NCBI GenBank assembly: GCA_965279255.1
Contig: OZ257146.1
Location: 2,108,001-2,172,000 of the forward strand
Reading direction: 5' to 3'
DNA length: 64,000 nt
Source of the DNA: CAMFLJ01 sp965279255
Lineage (GTDB): Bacteria; Actinomycetota; Acidimicrobiia; Acidimicrobiales; Acidimicrobilacustridaceae
The notes below the pieces were generated by a model, which was given only the letters and a program-made list of their open reading frames with translations, made no database searches and had not been told where the DNA came from. The translations under genes were made by a program, and so were the position numbers. Shown here piece by piece: positions 52,726-60,581 of the stretch; position 1 is the first letter of the stretch, and every line of letters begins with the position of its first letter.

Positions 52726-53538
52726 ATGACGACCGATCGACACAACGAGATGAGCTCCGACGAGGTCCGGCGGCAGCTGCGAAGCGCCCAGGCCGAGCAC
52801 GAGGCCACCATGTCCGACTGGAAGGGCTCGCTCGACGAGCTGCTCGACCCCGACTCCGGTGCCGGCGTCGGCGAGAAGGCCGCCTTCCTGGGCGTGCCCG
52901 ACCGCCGCACCTTCATGGTCGGCGGCGTCGTGCTCGCCGGCGGTGCGCTGCTGGCCGCCTGCGGCAAGAAGAAGGTCGGTCAGGTCGCCGAGTCGGGCGC
53001 GCTGCCCACCGTGCCGGCCTCGACCACCACCACGGCCCCGGGCAGTGTCGCCACCGACAAGGTGCTGCTGCAGACTGCCCAGTCCATCGAGATCCTGGCG
53101 ATCGACACCTACCAGAAGGCGATCGACTCGGGCCTGCTCACCGACGCCACGGTGAAGGACGTCGCCAAGCTGTTCCAGTCACAGCACCAGGACCACTCCG
53201 ACGCCCTGGCCGAGGCCATCAAGGCCTCCGGCGGCACGCCCGTCACCACGGCCAACCAGTACCTGGCCGAGAACGTGGTCGACAAGGCCGTCTCCGAGCT
53301 CACCGACCAGAAGAGCGTGCTCGTCCTGGCCCGCGACCTCGAGAACCTCGCCGCCCAGACCTATGTGGAGGCCGGCGGGGTGTTCACCACCCCCGAGCTG
53401 CGCAAGTCGGGCATGTCGATCGGTGAGACCGAGGCCCGCCACATCACGGTGCTCAACATCGCCCTCGGCTACGCACCGGTGCCGCTGGCGCTGCTGCCGA
53501 CCTCCAAGGCGATCGACCCCAAGGGCTACATCAAGTAG
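52726..53538 (+). CDS. Ferritin-like exported lipoprotein
   Basis: 270 aa. A cytoplasmic N-terminus of about 60 residues leads to a Tat-like signal DRRTFMVGGVVLAGGALLAACG with lipobox Cys near 84. A Thr-rich linker precedes a ferritin-like bundle with IEILAIDTYQKAI, FQSQHQDHSDAL, RDLENLAAQTYVE and GETEARHITVLN, giving ExxH-like metal ligands. It resembles ferritin-like proteins of actinobacterial envelopes. Last gene before a strong terminator, so the glpD-to-ferritin stretch may be read as one long unit. Confidence 0.76.
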   Translation: MTTDRHNEMSSDEVRRQLRSAQAEHEATMSDWKGSLDELLDPDSGAGVGEKAAFLGVPDRRTFMVGGVVLAGGALLAACGKKKVGQVAESGALPTVPASTTTTAPGSVATDKVLLQTAQSIEILAIDTYQKAIDSGLLTDATVKDVAKLFQSQHQDHSDALAEAIKASGGTPVTTANQYLAENVVDKAVSELTDQKSVLVLARDLENLAAQTYVEAGGVFTTPELRKSGMSIGETEARHITVLNIALGYAPVPLALLPTSKAIDPKGYIK

Positions 53539-53560
53539 CTGCGCCCGATCTGATCTGCTC

Positions 53561-53590
53561 GAACGGCCCCGCTCCCGAGCGGGGCCGTTC
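53561..53590 (+). terminator. Strong terminator hairpin
   Basis: Perfect 13-bp arms GAACGGCCCCGCT / AGCGGGGCCGTTC around CCCG, between the convergent ferritin-like and GH43 genes. Probably bidirectional. Confidence 0.85.
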
Positions 53591-53625
53591 CGCGTCTTGG
53601 GCCGGAGGTGTGCGGGTGTCGGGCC

Positions 53626-56157
53626 TCAGCCCACGACCACGGTGCGGCAGCCCAGGAACTTGTTGGTGCCGGCCCCGACGTTGAGGCCGACCGCGCAGAC
53701 CTGACGGGATCCGGCAGGTGCGGAGACGGTGGCGGAGAACCCGTGGGCCGGTCCCTTGCCCGGGAAGGCGGCACCGACGTCGGGCCGATCGCCGTCAGCG
53801 GTCACGGTGGTGAGCACACCGTCGACGATGAGGTTCACCGTGATCGACGAGGACGTGTCCGGGTCGATCGCCCAGCCCTTGAGCGAGATCTTCCCCGGCG
53901 TCGACGACGTGGCCGACTCCAGGTTCCCGAAGGGGCCCGAGTCGGGGACGACGACCGTGCGGCAGCCGAGCAGGCTGTTCACCGAGCCGGTGGCCACGTT
54001 GATGCCGAAGGCGCAGGCGGTGCGCACCCCGGGTGCCGCCGGCACGGTGGCGGTGTAGCCGTGCCCGGGGCCGTAGAGCGGGAAGACCGAGGCGATGTCG
54101 CTGCGGGACTGCGACGCGGTGGTGGCGACGCCGACCCCGTCGACGTAGACGTGGACCTGGATCGCCGACGAGGTGTCGGGGTCGAGGGCCCATCCGCCCA
54201 CCGAGACGCCGCCGCTCACACCGGTGGCGTTCTCCAGCGAGCCGATCGGGTTGCCACCGGGCACGACCACCGTCCGGCAGCCGAGGTACTTGTTCACGCC
54301 GGGGCCGATGTTGAGGCCCACCGCGCAGACCTGACGCGGACCGCCGCCCGCCGAGATCGTGGCCTCGAAGCCGTGGGCGGAGCCCTTGCCCGGGAAGGCG
54401 GCACCGACGTCGGGCCGGTCATCGTCGGCGACGACAGGGGTGGCCACACCGTCGACGATCAGGTTCACCGTGACCGGCGAGGAGGAGTCCGGGTCGATCG
54501 CCCAGCCCTTGACCGAGACCGTGCCCAGGCTGGTGGTGGCCGACTCGAGGTTGCCGAAGGGCCCGGAGTCCGGGACGACGACCGTGCGACAGCCGAGCAC
54601 GGTGTTGACCGGGGTGGCCACACCTATCCCGAAGGCGCACACCTGGTGGGTGCCGGGTGCGGCACCGACCACCGCGGAGAAGCCGTGGGCCGAGCCGAGG
54701 CCCGTGAAGGCGGCACCGACGTCGGGCCGCGACTCGTTGGCCACGAGGGGCAGGGCGACGCCGTCGACGTACACGTGGACCTGGATCGGCGAGGTGGTCG
54801 ACGGGTCGAGGCCCCATCCCGAGATGTTGATGGCGTTGCCGCTGAGGGTCGCCTGATCGAGCGCCCCGATGGGGTCGACGGTCAGGTGCCCACCGGTGAC
54901 GGCCACGCCGTCGATGCGGTAGTAGCGCTGGCCCTGGCTCGCGCAGAGCCCGGCCCGGTCACAGTTCGGGTTGCTCGGGTAGGTCGTGTAGGGCGCGTTC
55001 CAGACCTGGTAGATGATCCGGAGGCGGCCGGCCGTGTCGGTGAACAGGGTGCCGCCGCCCGGGCTCCACTCGGAGGCCGTGTTCGAGATGAGCGGGCTGT
55101 CGCTGGTGCGGCTGCACGGCCCGAGCGGGCCGGCACAGGCGGCCTGGCCCATCCGGTAGTTGGCCGACTCCCACTCGTTGCCCGAGTAGATGAGCCAGTA
55201 GGTGCCGGCGTACTTCACCATCGAGGGGTTCTCGATGCTGTTGCCGTCCCACGGCAGCTCGGTCTGGAGAAGAGAGGAGGGCGATGAGCCGGGGGCGAAC
55301 GAGAGCCCGTCGCCGCTGAGGGCTCGGGACTTGATCTTGGTGGGAGCCGAACCGGGGACACCCGTGGACTTCCACAGCAGATAGGGCTGGCCGTTGCTGT
55401 CGACGAACGGCTGCGGGTCGATCGAGCCACCCGGATCGGAGTCACAGACGAGCGGGCCGGGGTTGTTGTCGACGAACGGCCCGGCCGGCGAGCCGGACGT
55501 CGCGACCGAGATGCAGCGGCGGCCGGGAGCGACCTCCCACGACGTGTAGGCGACCCAACGGCCGGCGAGGCTCACCACTCCGGGTGCCCATTGCGAGTGG
55601 TTCCGGGCGGTGCCGCCCATCGTCCATCCCGGAGGGGTCGGGAACGAGTCGTTGAAGTAGGAGTCACCGGTGTACGGGTTCGGCGAGTACGCCGGGCGGG
55701 GGGTCCACGTCTTGAGGTCGGTCGACGACATCGCCGGCATGATCGAGCCACCGGTCGTGGTCGAGTACGCCCAGTAGCGGCTGCCGTCCCACGTCACCGT
55801 GGGGTCGGGGAAGTTGCTGTTGTAGGCGACGCCCGGCTGGAACCAGGGGGCGCCGGCGTAGGCGACGGTGTTGACGTTGTCGGTCACCGTGCCGGCGGCG
55901 GCCGGGTCGACGGTGCTCGGCGCCGGAACGGTGGTCGACGTCGGCGAGGGGCTCGCCGACGGATCGGCGGCGACGGTGGCAGGCGTGCTTGTGGCCGAGG
56001 TCGTGGCCGTGGTCTCCGCTGCGGCGGGGACGGCGACGAGCACGGCGAGGGGTGCGAGCAGGACCGTCACCACGGCGGCGATCAGGGTGCGGCCCACGAA
56101 CGAGCGTCGCGGCGCGCTTCTGGGGGCCGACGTCACGAAGGTGTCGGAGAACTCCAC
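53626..56157 (-). CDS. Secreted GH43-like five-bladed propeller with four C-terminal repeats
   Basis: 843 aa. N-terminal signal/anchor helix (about 22-47), a Thr/Ser/Pro linker, then a GH43/62/68-type propeller (about 100-420): NFPDPTVTWDGSRYWAYST (catalytic base Asp118), QWAPGVVSLAGRWVAY, GSIDPQPFVDSNGQPYLLW, and ENPSMVKYAGTYWLIYSGN with the likely acid Glu. Four repeats of about 100 residues follow, each ending in a LGCRTVVV-type motif. Probably an exported arabinan- or xylan-type glycosidase bound to the surface through its repeats. Start GTG 56157; no good ribosome site seen. Confidence 0.78.
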   Translation of the reverse strand: MEFSDTFVTSAPRSAPRRSFVGRTLIAAVVTVLLAPLAVLVAVPAAAETTATTSATSTPATVAADPSASPSPTSTTVPAPSTVDPAAAGTVTDNVNTVAYAGAPWFQPGVAYNSNFPDPTVTWDGSRYWAYSTTTGGSIMPAMSSTDLKTWTPRPAYSPNPYTGDSYFNDSFPTPPGWTMGGTARNHSQWAPGVVSLAGRWVAYTSWEVAPGRRCISVATSGSPAGPFVDNNPGPLVCDSDPGGSIDPQPFVDSNGQPYLLWKSTGVPGSAPTKIKSRALSGDGLSFAPGSSPSSLLQTELPWDGNSIENPSMVKYAGTYWLIYSGNEWESANYRMGQAACAGPLGPCSRTSDSPLISNTASEWSPGGGTLFTDTAGRLRIIYQVWNAPYTTYPSNPNCDRAGLCASQGQRYYRIDGVAVTGGHLTVDPIGALDQATLSGNAINISGWGLDPSTTSPIQVHVYVDGVALPLVANESRPDVGAAFTGLGSAHGFSAVVGAAPGTHQVCAFGIGVATPVNTVLGCRTVVVPDSGPFGNLESATTSLGTVSVKGWAIDPDSSSPVTVNLIVDGVATPVVADDDRPDVGAAFPGKGSAHGFEATISAGGGPRQVCAVGLNIGPGVNKYLGCRTVVVPGGNPIGSLENATGVSGGVSVGGWALDPDTSSAIQVHVYVDGVGVATTASQSRSDIASVFPLYGPGHGYTATVPAAPGVRTACAFGINVATGSVNSLLGCRTVVVPDSGPFGNLESATSSTPGKISLKGWAIDPDTSSSITVNLIVDGVLTTVTADGDRPDVGAAFPGKGPAHGFSATVSAPAGSRQVCAVGLNVGAGTNKFLGCRTVVVG
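53629..54875 (-). repeat. Four tandem ~100-residue coding repeats
   Basis: Each unit follows GxLExAT ... GWAxDPDxSSxxxVxxxVDG ... RPDVGAAFPGxGxAHGF ... VCAxGxNxGxGxNxxLGCRTVVV. Units 2 and 4 are closest to each other and 1 and 3 show the alternative IQVHVYVDGV form, which suggests pairwise duplication of a two-unit block. Confidence 0.8.
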
Positions 56158-56193
56158 CTACGTAGTCTCGGCGTTCCGGTGGCAGACTTGAGC

Positions 56194-56578
<385 letters not shown>

Positions 56579-56890
56579 ACACATGGGTCGCACGCAGGGA
56601 CGACGCTCTACCTCTGGTCGTCCTGGCGCCGCCGGCCAGCCCGGCGGGTCACATCGATGATGACCTCGGCGACCGCGTTGAACAGTTGCTGCACGAGGGC
56701 GCTGAGCACCCTGCGAGCCTAGGGCGCAGCCGCCCCGCACATGCCGACCCGCCATGACACAACGGGCATCGGCTCGACGCGGCGTGAAACCGAATGGGTC
56801 AGAGGGCTCATGCTTGTCGACGTATGGCAACGTACAGTTCGCGGTCAGCAGGAATCGCCCGGCGGACGGGCCCACGAGCGGGAGCAGACG
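56579..56890. other. 312-bp stretch without a convincing gene
   Basis: I see no confident gene. A 33-codon frame on the minus strand (56608-56709, GTG start, VLSALVQQLFNAVAEVIIDV then an Arg-rich tail) has helical character but a poor ribosome site. TACAGT at 56833-56838 could be a -10 box for the Excalibur gene. Confidence 0.4.
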
Positions 56891-57289
56891 TTGCGAAAGT
56901 CCACGTTCATCGCGGTCGGCGCCCTTGCCGCCGCCCTCACCCTCGGCGCGTGCGGGAGCAGTGGCGACAAGCCGGTGAACCTCATCAGCAACGCACCCGA
57001 CACGACCTCGCCGGCCATGACGGCCACCACGCCCAAGCCCACGACCACCACCACGACAGCACCGCCGACGACGACCACGACGGCCCCGCCCACGACGACG
57101 GCTCCCCCGGTGACGGCCCCGCCGACGACGCGGGCGTACATCCCACCGGCACCAGCGCCGGCCACCGGATCGGCCAGCTACGCGAACTGCACAGAAGCGC
57201 GGGCGGCCGGGGTGACTCCGATCTATCGAGGTCAGCCGGGGTACGCACCGAAGCTCGACCGCGACGGCGACGGCATCGCCTGCGAGTAG
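56891..57289 (+). CDS. Excalibur-domain lipoprotein
   Basis: 132 aa from TTG 56891, which has GGGAG 6 nt upstream and starts directly at the signal peptide (LRKSTFIAVGALAAALTLGAC). Lipobox Cys near residue 21. A Thr/Pro low-complexity linker (TTTTTTAPP repeats) spans to about 90, then an Excalibur calcium-binding domain: NCTEARAAGVTPIYRGQPGY and DRDGDGIACE. These domains are found on surface proteins and nucleases. Downstream potassium channel gene starts 41 bp later. Confidence 0.83.
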   Translation: MRKSTFIAVGALAAALTLGACGSSGDKPVNLISNAPDTTSPAMTATTPKPTTTTTTAPPTTTTTAPPTTTAPPVTAPPTTRAYIPPAPAPATGSASYANCTEARAAGVTPIYRGQPGYAPKLDRDGDGIACE

Positions 57290-57329
57290 TCGCCGACCCG
57301 ATCGGACGAGTTCCAAGGAGTCGATAGCG

Positions 57330-58199
57330 ATGGCAGACGCGGCGAAGCGACCGGCCGAACCACCGTCGACCCACCCTGTCCCTGCGGCGCCGGACTACAT
57401 GACCCCATCGCTCGAGCGGTGGCGCCAGTACACCGATGGTCCGCTCATTGCGCTCATCGTGGCGTCGCTCCCCCTCCTGGTGCTGGAGCTCGCTCGATCG
57501 GAGCTGTCAGCGAGCGACGAGCTGTTCCTGGACATCGTGAACGGGTTCGTCTTCGCGGCGTTCCTCATCGACTACGTGGTCGAGCTCTGCCTCGCAGCCA
57601 ATCGGCGGTCCTACGTGCGGAGCGAATGGCTTGCGGCGGTCATCGTGGTGACCCAGGGCCTTGCGGTCCTTCCGGCCTTCGCCGCGCTCGGGTTCCTCCG
57701 CAGCGTCAGGGCCGTGCGGGCATTGCGGGCACTGGCGGTCTTCGCCCGCCTCTTCGCGATCGGCGGCCTCGCCGCACGCGACGGACGCAAGATGCTGAAC
57801 AAGTACGCCGCTCGCATCGCGCTCGGAGCCGCCGCCCTCACCTGGCTGAGCGCTGCGGTCGCGTTCACCCTCGTGGAGGACGTGGGCGAAGGCCAGCGGC
57901 TCAACAGCTTCTTCGACGCTGTGTGGTGGTCGACCTCGACGATGACCACCGTGGGGTACGGCGACGTGTACCCGGTCACGGCCGCTGGTCGCATCGTGGG
58001 TGGCATCACGATGCTGGTCGGCATCAGCGCCTTTGCCGTCGTGACGGCGCGAGTCGCGTCGTTCCTGGTGCGAGACCGCCCCTCGAACAGCTCCGGATCG
58101 GCGTCCGATCAGGTCCGTGAGCTCGCGAGCCTCCGGGATGACGGCCTGATGTCCGATGCCGAGTTCGAGACCAAGCGGCGGCAGCTTCTCGCCCTCTGA
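57330..58199 (+). CDS. Voltage-gated-type potassium channel with SHOCT tail
   Basis: 289 aa. Six-TM layout: S1 ALIVASLPLLVLELA, S2 GFVFAAFLIDYVVEL, S3 around AAVIVVTQGLAVLP, an S4-like helix FLRSVRAVRALRALAVFARL with Arg at every third place, S5, the selectivity filter TMTTVGYGDVYPVT and S6. The tail (VRELASLRDDGLMSDAEFETKRR) is a SHOCT oligomerisation motif in place of the RCK/KTN domain. AAGGAG precedes ATG 57330. An inner-membrane K+ channel, probably voltage-sensing. Confidence 0.9.
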   Translation: MADAAKRPAEPPSTHPVPAAPDYMTPSLERWRQYTDGPLIALIVASLPLLVLELARSELSASDELFLDIVNGFVFAAFLIDYVVELCLAANRRSYVRSEWLAAVIVVTQGLAVLPAFAALGFLRSVRAVRALRALAVFARLFAIGGLAARDGRKMLNKYAARIALGAAALTWLSAAVAFTLVEDVGEGQRLNSFFDAVWWSTSTMTTVGYGDVYPVTAAGRIVGGITMLVGISAFAVVTARVASFLVRDRPSNSSGSASDQVRELASLRDDGLMSDAEFETKRRQLLAL

Positions 58200-58209
58200 C
58201 CGGAACGCT

Positions 58210-58515
58210 CTAGCGGGCCTCGGGGGTGGTGGCGCCTGGCTGCGGGGGGCCGAGGTTGGCGGGCGGGGGCGACTCGAGCCCGCTCCACTCGGCGACCGTG
58301 GCGAACGTGCCGTCGCGGTCGAACACCACGACCACCTTGGCCACGTCGAGGAAGCCCAACGTCGCCATGGTCCACGTGACCGTCAGGGAGTCGCCACCGG
58401 CCGAGTCGGCCCGCCGTTGGCTGGGCTCACCGAGAAGTGCGGTCCAACTGGTCAACGACCGGTCCGAGCGGCTGACCCGCTCGAGTGCGGCAGACATCTT
58501 CTGTGCGTTACCCAC
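58210..58515 (-). CDS. Hypothetical protein, possibly 5'-truncated by frameshift
   Basis: 101 aa from GTG 58515 (ATG 58497 is an alternative). A soluble alpha/beta domain with LTVTWTMATLGFLDVAKVVV and VVFDRDGTFATV; family unknown. Directly upstream in the +1-shifted frame is an open reading frame with a good TM helix (ASAWFVVALLLFVARRA, from ATG 58673). Joining the two near 58565 would give a normal membrane-anchored protein. A real frameshift, a sequencing error or two unrelated frames are all possible. Confidence 0.5.
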   Translation of the reverse strand: MGNAQKMSAALERVSRSDRSLTSWTALLGEPSQRRADSAGGDSLTVTWTMATLGFLDVAKVVVVFDRDGTFATVAEWSGLESPPPANLGPPQPGATTPEAR

Positions 58516-58725
58516 TGATGTTCGGCTCCCATGGGCGTCGGCGAGGAGTTCGATGCCCGCCGCGCCACGAAGAGTAGGAGCGCCACCACAAACCAAGCGG
58601 ATGCTTGTGCACGCACGTTGTTGCTCGTGGGCTGATGAGCACGCCTGTCCCCTACCCAGCCGCCTCGCCTCATGTTCCTGGCGGGCGACAAGCCCAGTGG
58701 CGGCCTGAATCGCGCCTGACGGACC

Positions 58726-59301
58726 TCAGCCGAGGTGGGCGGTCTCGTTGAACGAGTGCAGCACGCCACCCCTGGGGGTGATGCCGATGCGGGTGATGGA
58801 GGCCGGGGCCACCCAGAGCCGCCACGAGATGTCGTCGCCGGCGCCGACGGCCCACCCCACCGCCGCCTTCACCGGCGAGACGTGGGTGACGACGACGGTG
58901 GTGCCCTCCCCCACCGAGGCCTCGGTGGCGAGCTCGTCGAGGGCCGTGCAGACCCGGACTCCGAGCTGGCGGAGGGTCTCACCGCCGGGCGGGCAGAAGT
59001 CGACGTCGGCGCGCCAGCGGGCCCAGATCTCGGGCGGCACCTCGCCGAGGGGCATGCCGTCGTACTCGCCGTAGTCGAGCTCGATCCAGCGCTCGTCGAT
59101 CTCGACGTCGTGGCCGAACGCCTCGGCGGTCTCGCGGGTGCGCAGGAGCGGGCTGGAGATCACGCGGTCGACCGGCCCCACCGCGGCGGCGAGGGCGGCG
59201 GCCTGGGCCCGGCCGAGCTCGTCGAGCGGCGGGTCGATGCGCCCGAGCAGGAGCCCGGAGGCGTTGTGGGCGGTGCGCCCGTGGCGGACGATGATCAGCA
59301 C
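58726..59301 (-). CDS. Histidine phosphatase (phosphoglycerate-mutase-like)
   Basis: 191 aa. Branch 1 histidine phosphatase: catalytic RHGRT near the N-terminus (LIIVRHGRTAHNASG), SSPLLRTRETAEAFG, acid region WIELDYGEYDGM and the second His in VVVTHVSPVKAAVGW. More like small-molecule phosphatases (CobC/GpgP) than glycolytic mutase. GTG 59301 with GAGGT upstream. Last gene of a minus-strand group with the DUF457-like and zinc-ribbon genes. Confidence 0.87.
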   Translation of the reverse strand: MLIIVRHGRTAHNASGLLLGRIDPPLDELGRAQAAALAAAVGPVDRVISSPLLRTRETAEAFGHDVEIDERWIELDYGEYDGMPLGEVPPEIWARWRADVDFCPPGGETLRQLGVRVCTALDELATEASVGEGTTVVVTHVSPVKAAVGWAVGAGDDISWRLWVAPASITRIGITPRGGVLHSFNETAHLG

Positions 59302-59317
59302 GTTGGGACCTCGTGGC

Positions 59318-59815
59318 TCAGCAGCTCGGCGGCTGCTCGACCAGCCGGTTCAGGTGGCCGGTGCGCAGGAACCGGTCGCGAGTGGCCTTGTCGGAGAAGT
59401 CGAAGGTCTTCCACGCCCAGGCCAGGCAGGCCAGGCCGGCCAGCTCGAACAGCACCGTCACCCCGAAGGAGTGACCGAGCTCGGGGAGCTGCCCGGAGCC
59501 GAAGTCGGTGCCGAGGAACGGCCACCAGAACACCTGGGCCCGGGCCCAGATGCCGTCGAGCACCAGGTGCATGAGCATGCCGATCGGGATGCCGATCCAC
59601 CGGCGCCGCACCAACCGGCGCTTCTGGGTGGCCAGCATGATCAGCACCAGCAGCGCCACCGGCCCGAGCAACGTGTGCATCAGGCGGGGCCCACCGAACA
59701 CGAACTCGCCGACGGGCAGGATCGACCCGAGCATCACCAGGCGGTAGTCGAGGGCGGGGCTGCGGAACACCCACCACACGAAGACGAAGCTGACCCCGGC
59801 GAACCAGAGGATCAT
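59318..59815 (-). CDS. DUF457/YdjM-like membrane protein
   Basis: 165 aa, four or five TM helices. His residues in LMHTLLGP and MLMHLVLDGIW are placed like those of DUF457 (YdjM) membrane-bound putative hydrolases. ATG 59815 overlaps the stop of the zinc-ribbon gene (ATGA). Function not proven for the family. Confidence 0.65.
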   Translation of the reverse strand: MILWFAGVSFVFVWWVFRSPALDYRLVMLGSILPVGEFVFGGPRLMHTLLGPVALLVLIMLATQKRRLVRRRWIGIPIGMLMHLVLDGIWARAQVFWWPFLGTDFGSGQLPELGHSFGVTVLFELAGLACLAWAWKTFDFSDKATRDRFLRTGHLNRLVEQPPSC

Positions 59816-60525
59816 CGGACCAGCAGCCGCCCGCAGTCGGGGCAGTGGATGATGGCATCGGCGGGGCGGCGCCGGATCTCGTCGACCTCGGCGGAGGCCA
59901 ACGTGAGGTGGCAGCCCTGACAGGTCGGGCCGACCAGCTTGGCCACGGCGACGCCGCCCATCGACGGGCGCAGGTGCTCGTACTCGGTGACGAGCTCGGC
60001 CGGCACCTGGGCGACGAGGTCGGCGCGGGCGGCGGACACGGCGGCGAGCTCGGCGTCGACCTCGGCCTCACTCGCGGCCAGCGCCGCTTCGGCTGCGGTC
60101 GTCTCGGTGGCCACCGCGGCCAGCGCGGCCTCGCTGTCGGCCAGCTCGACGTCGAGCGGCTCGATCTGCTCCATCAGCTCGAGGACCTGGTCCTCGAGCT
60201 GGGACTGGCGGCGCTTGAGCGACTCGAGGTCGGCCTGGAGGGCCTGCGCTTCCTTGGGCGAGGTCACGCCTCCGCCGTAGAGCTGCTGGTCGACGTGGGT
60301 GACCTTGTCCTCGACCGTGGCGATCTCGTCCTCGATGCGCTTCTGCTCGCGGGCGAGGTTGTCGCGGGTGGTGCGGGGCTCGATGACCGAGGCCTCGATC
60401 GACGCCCGGCGCTGCGCCAGCTCTACGAGCTGCGCCCGCTCCGGCAGCGTGTCGCGCCGGTGCCGCAACTGATCGGCGTGGGTGTCGTTGGCCTGGAGGT
60501 CGAGCAGGTGGTCGAGGTCGCTCAC
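59812..60525 (-). CDS. Coiled-coil protein with C4 zinc ribbon (zf-RING_7 type)
   Basis: 237 aa. Long antiparallel coiled coil (about 1-185; LDHLLDLQANDTHADQLRHR at the start and a second helix rich in Ala/Glu) and a C-terminal ribbon with CQGCHLTL and CPDCGRLLVR. This is the conserved actinobacterial and bacteroidete zf-RING_7 protein, often next to a GTP cyclohydrolase-like NIF3 gene and RNase H; here neither is present. Function unknown, nucleic acid binding suspected. Start GTG 60525; TTG 60543 is possible. Confidence 0.83.
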   Translation of the reverse strand: MSDLDHLLDLQANDTHADQLRHRRDTLPERAQLVELAQRRASIEASVIEPRTTRDNLAREQKRIEDEIATVEDKVTHVDQQLYGGGVTSPKEAQALQADLESLKRRQSQLEDQVLELMEQIEPLDVELADSEAALAAVATETTAAEAALAASEAEVDAELAAVSAARADLVAQVPAELVTEYEHLRPSMGGVAVAKLVGPTCQGCHLTLASAEVDEIRRRPADAIIHCPDCGRLLVR

Positions 60526-60581
60526 CGCTCCAGCTTCACCCAACCGGGAGGGGTCCGTCGCATCGGCCGGGCCCCACCGCC

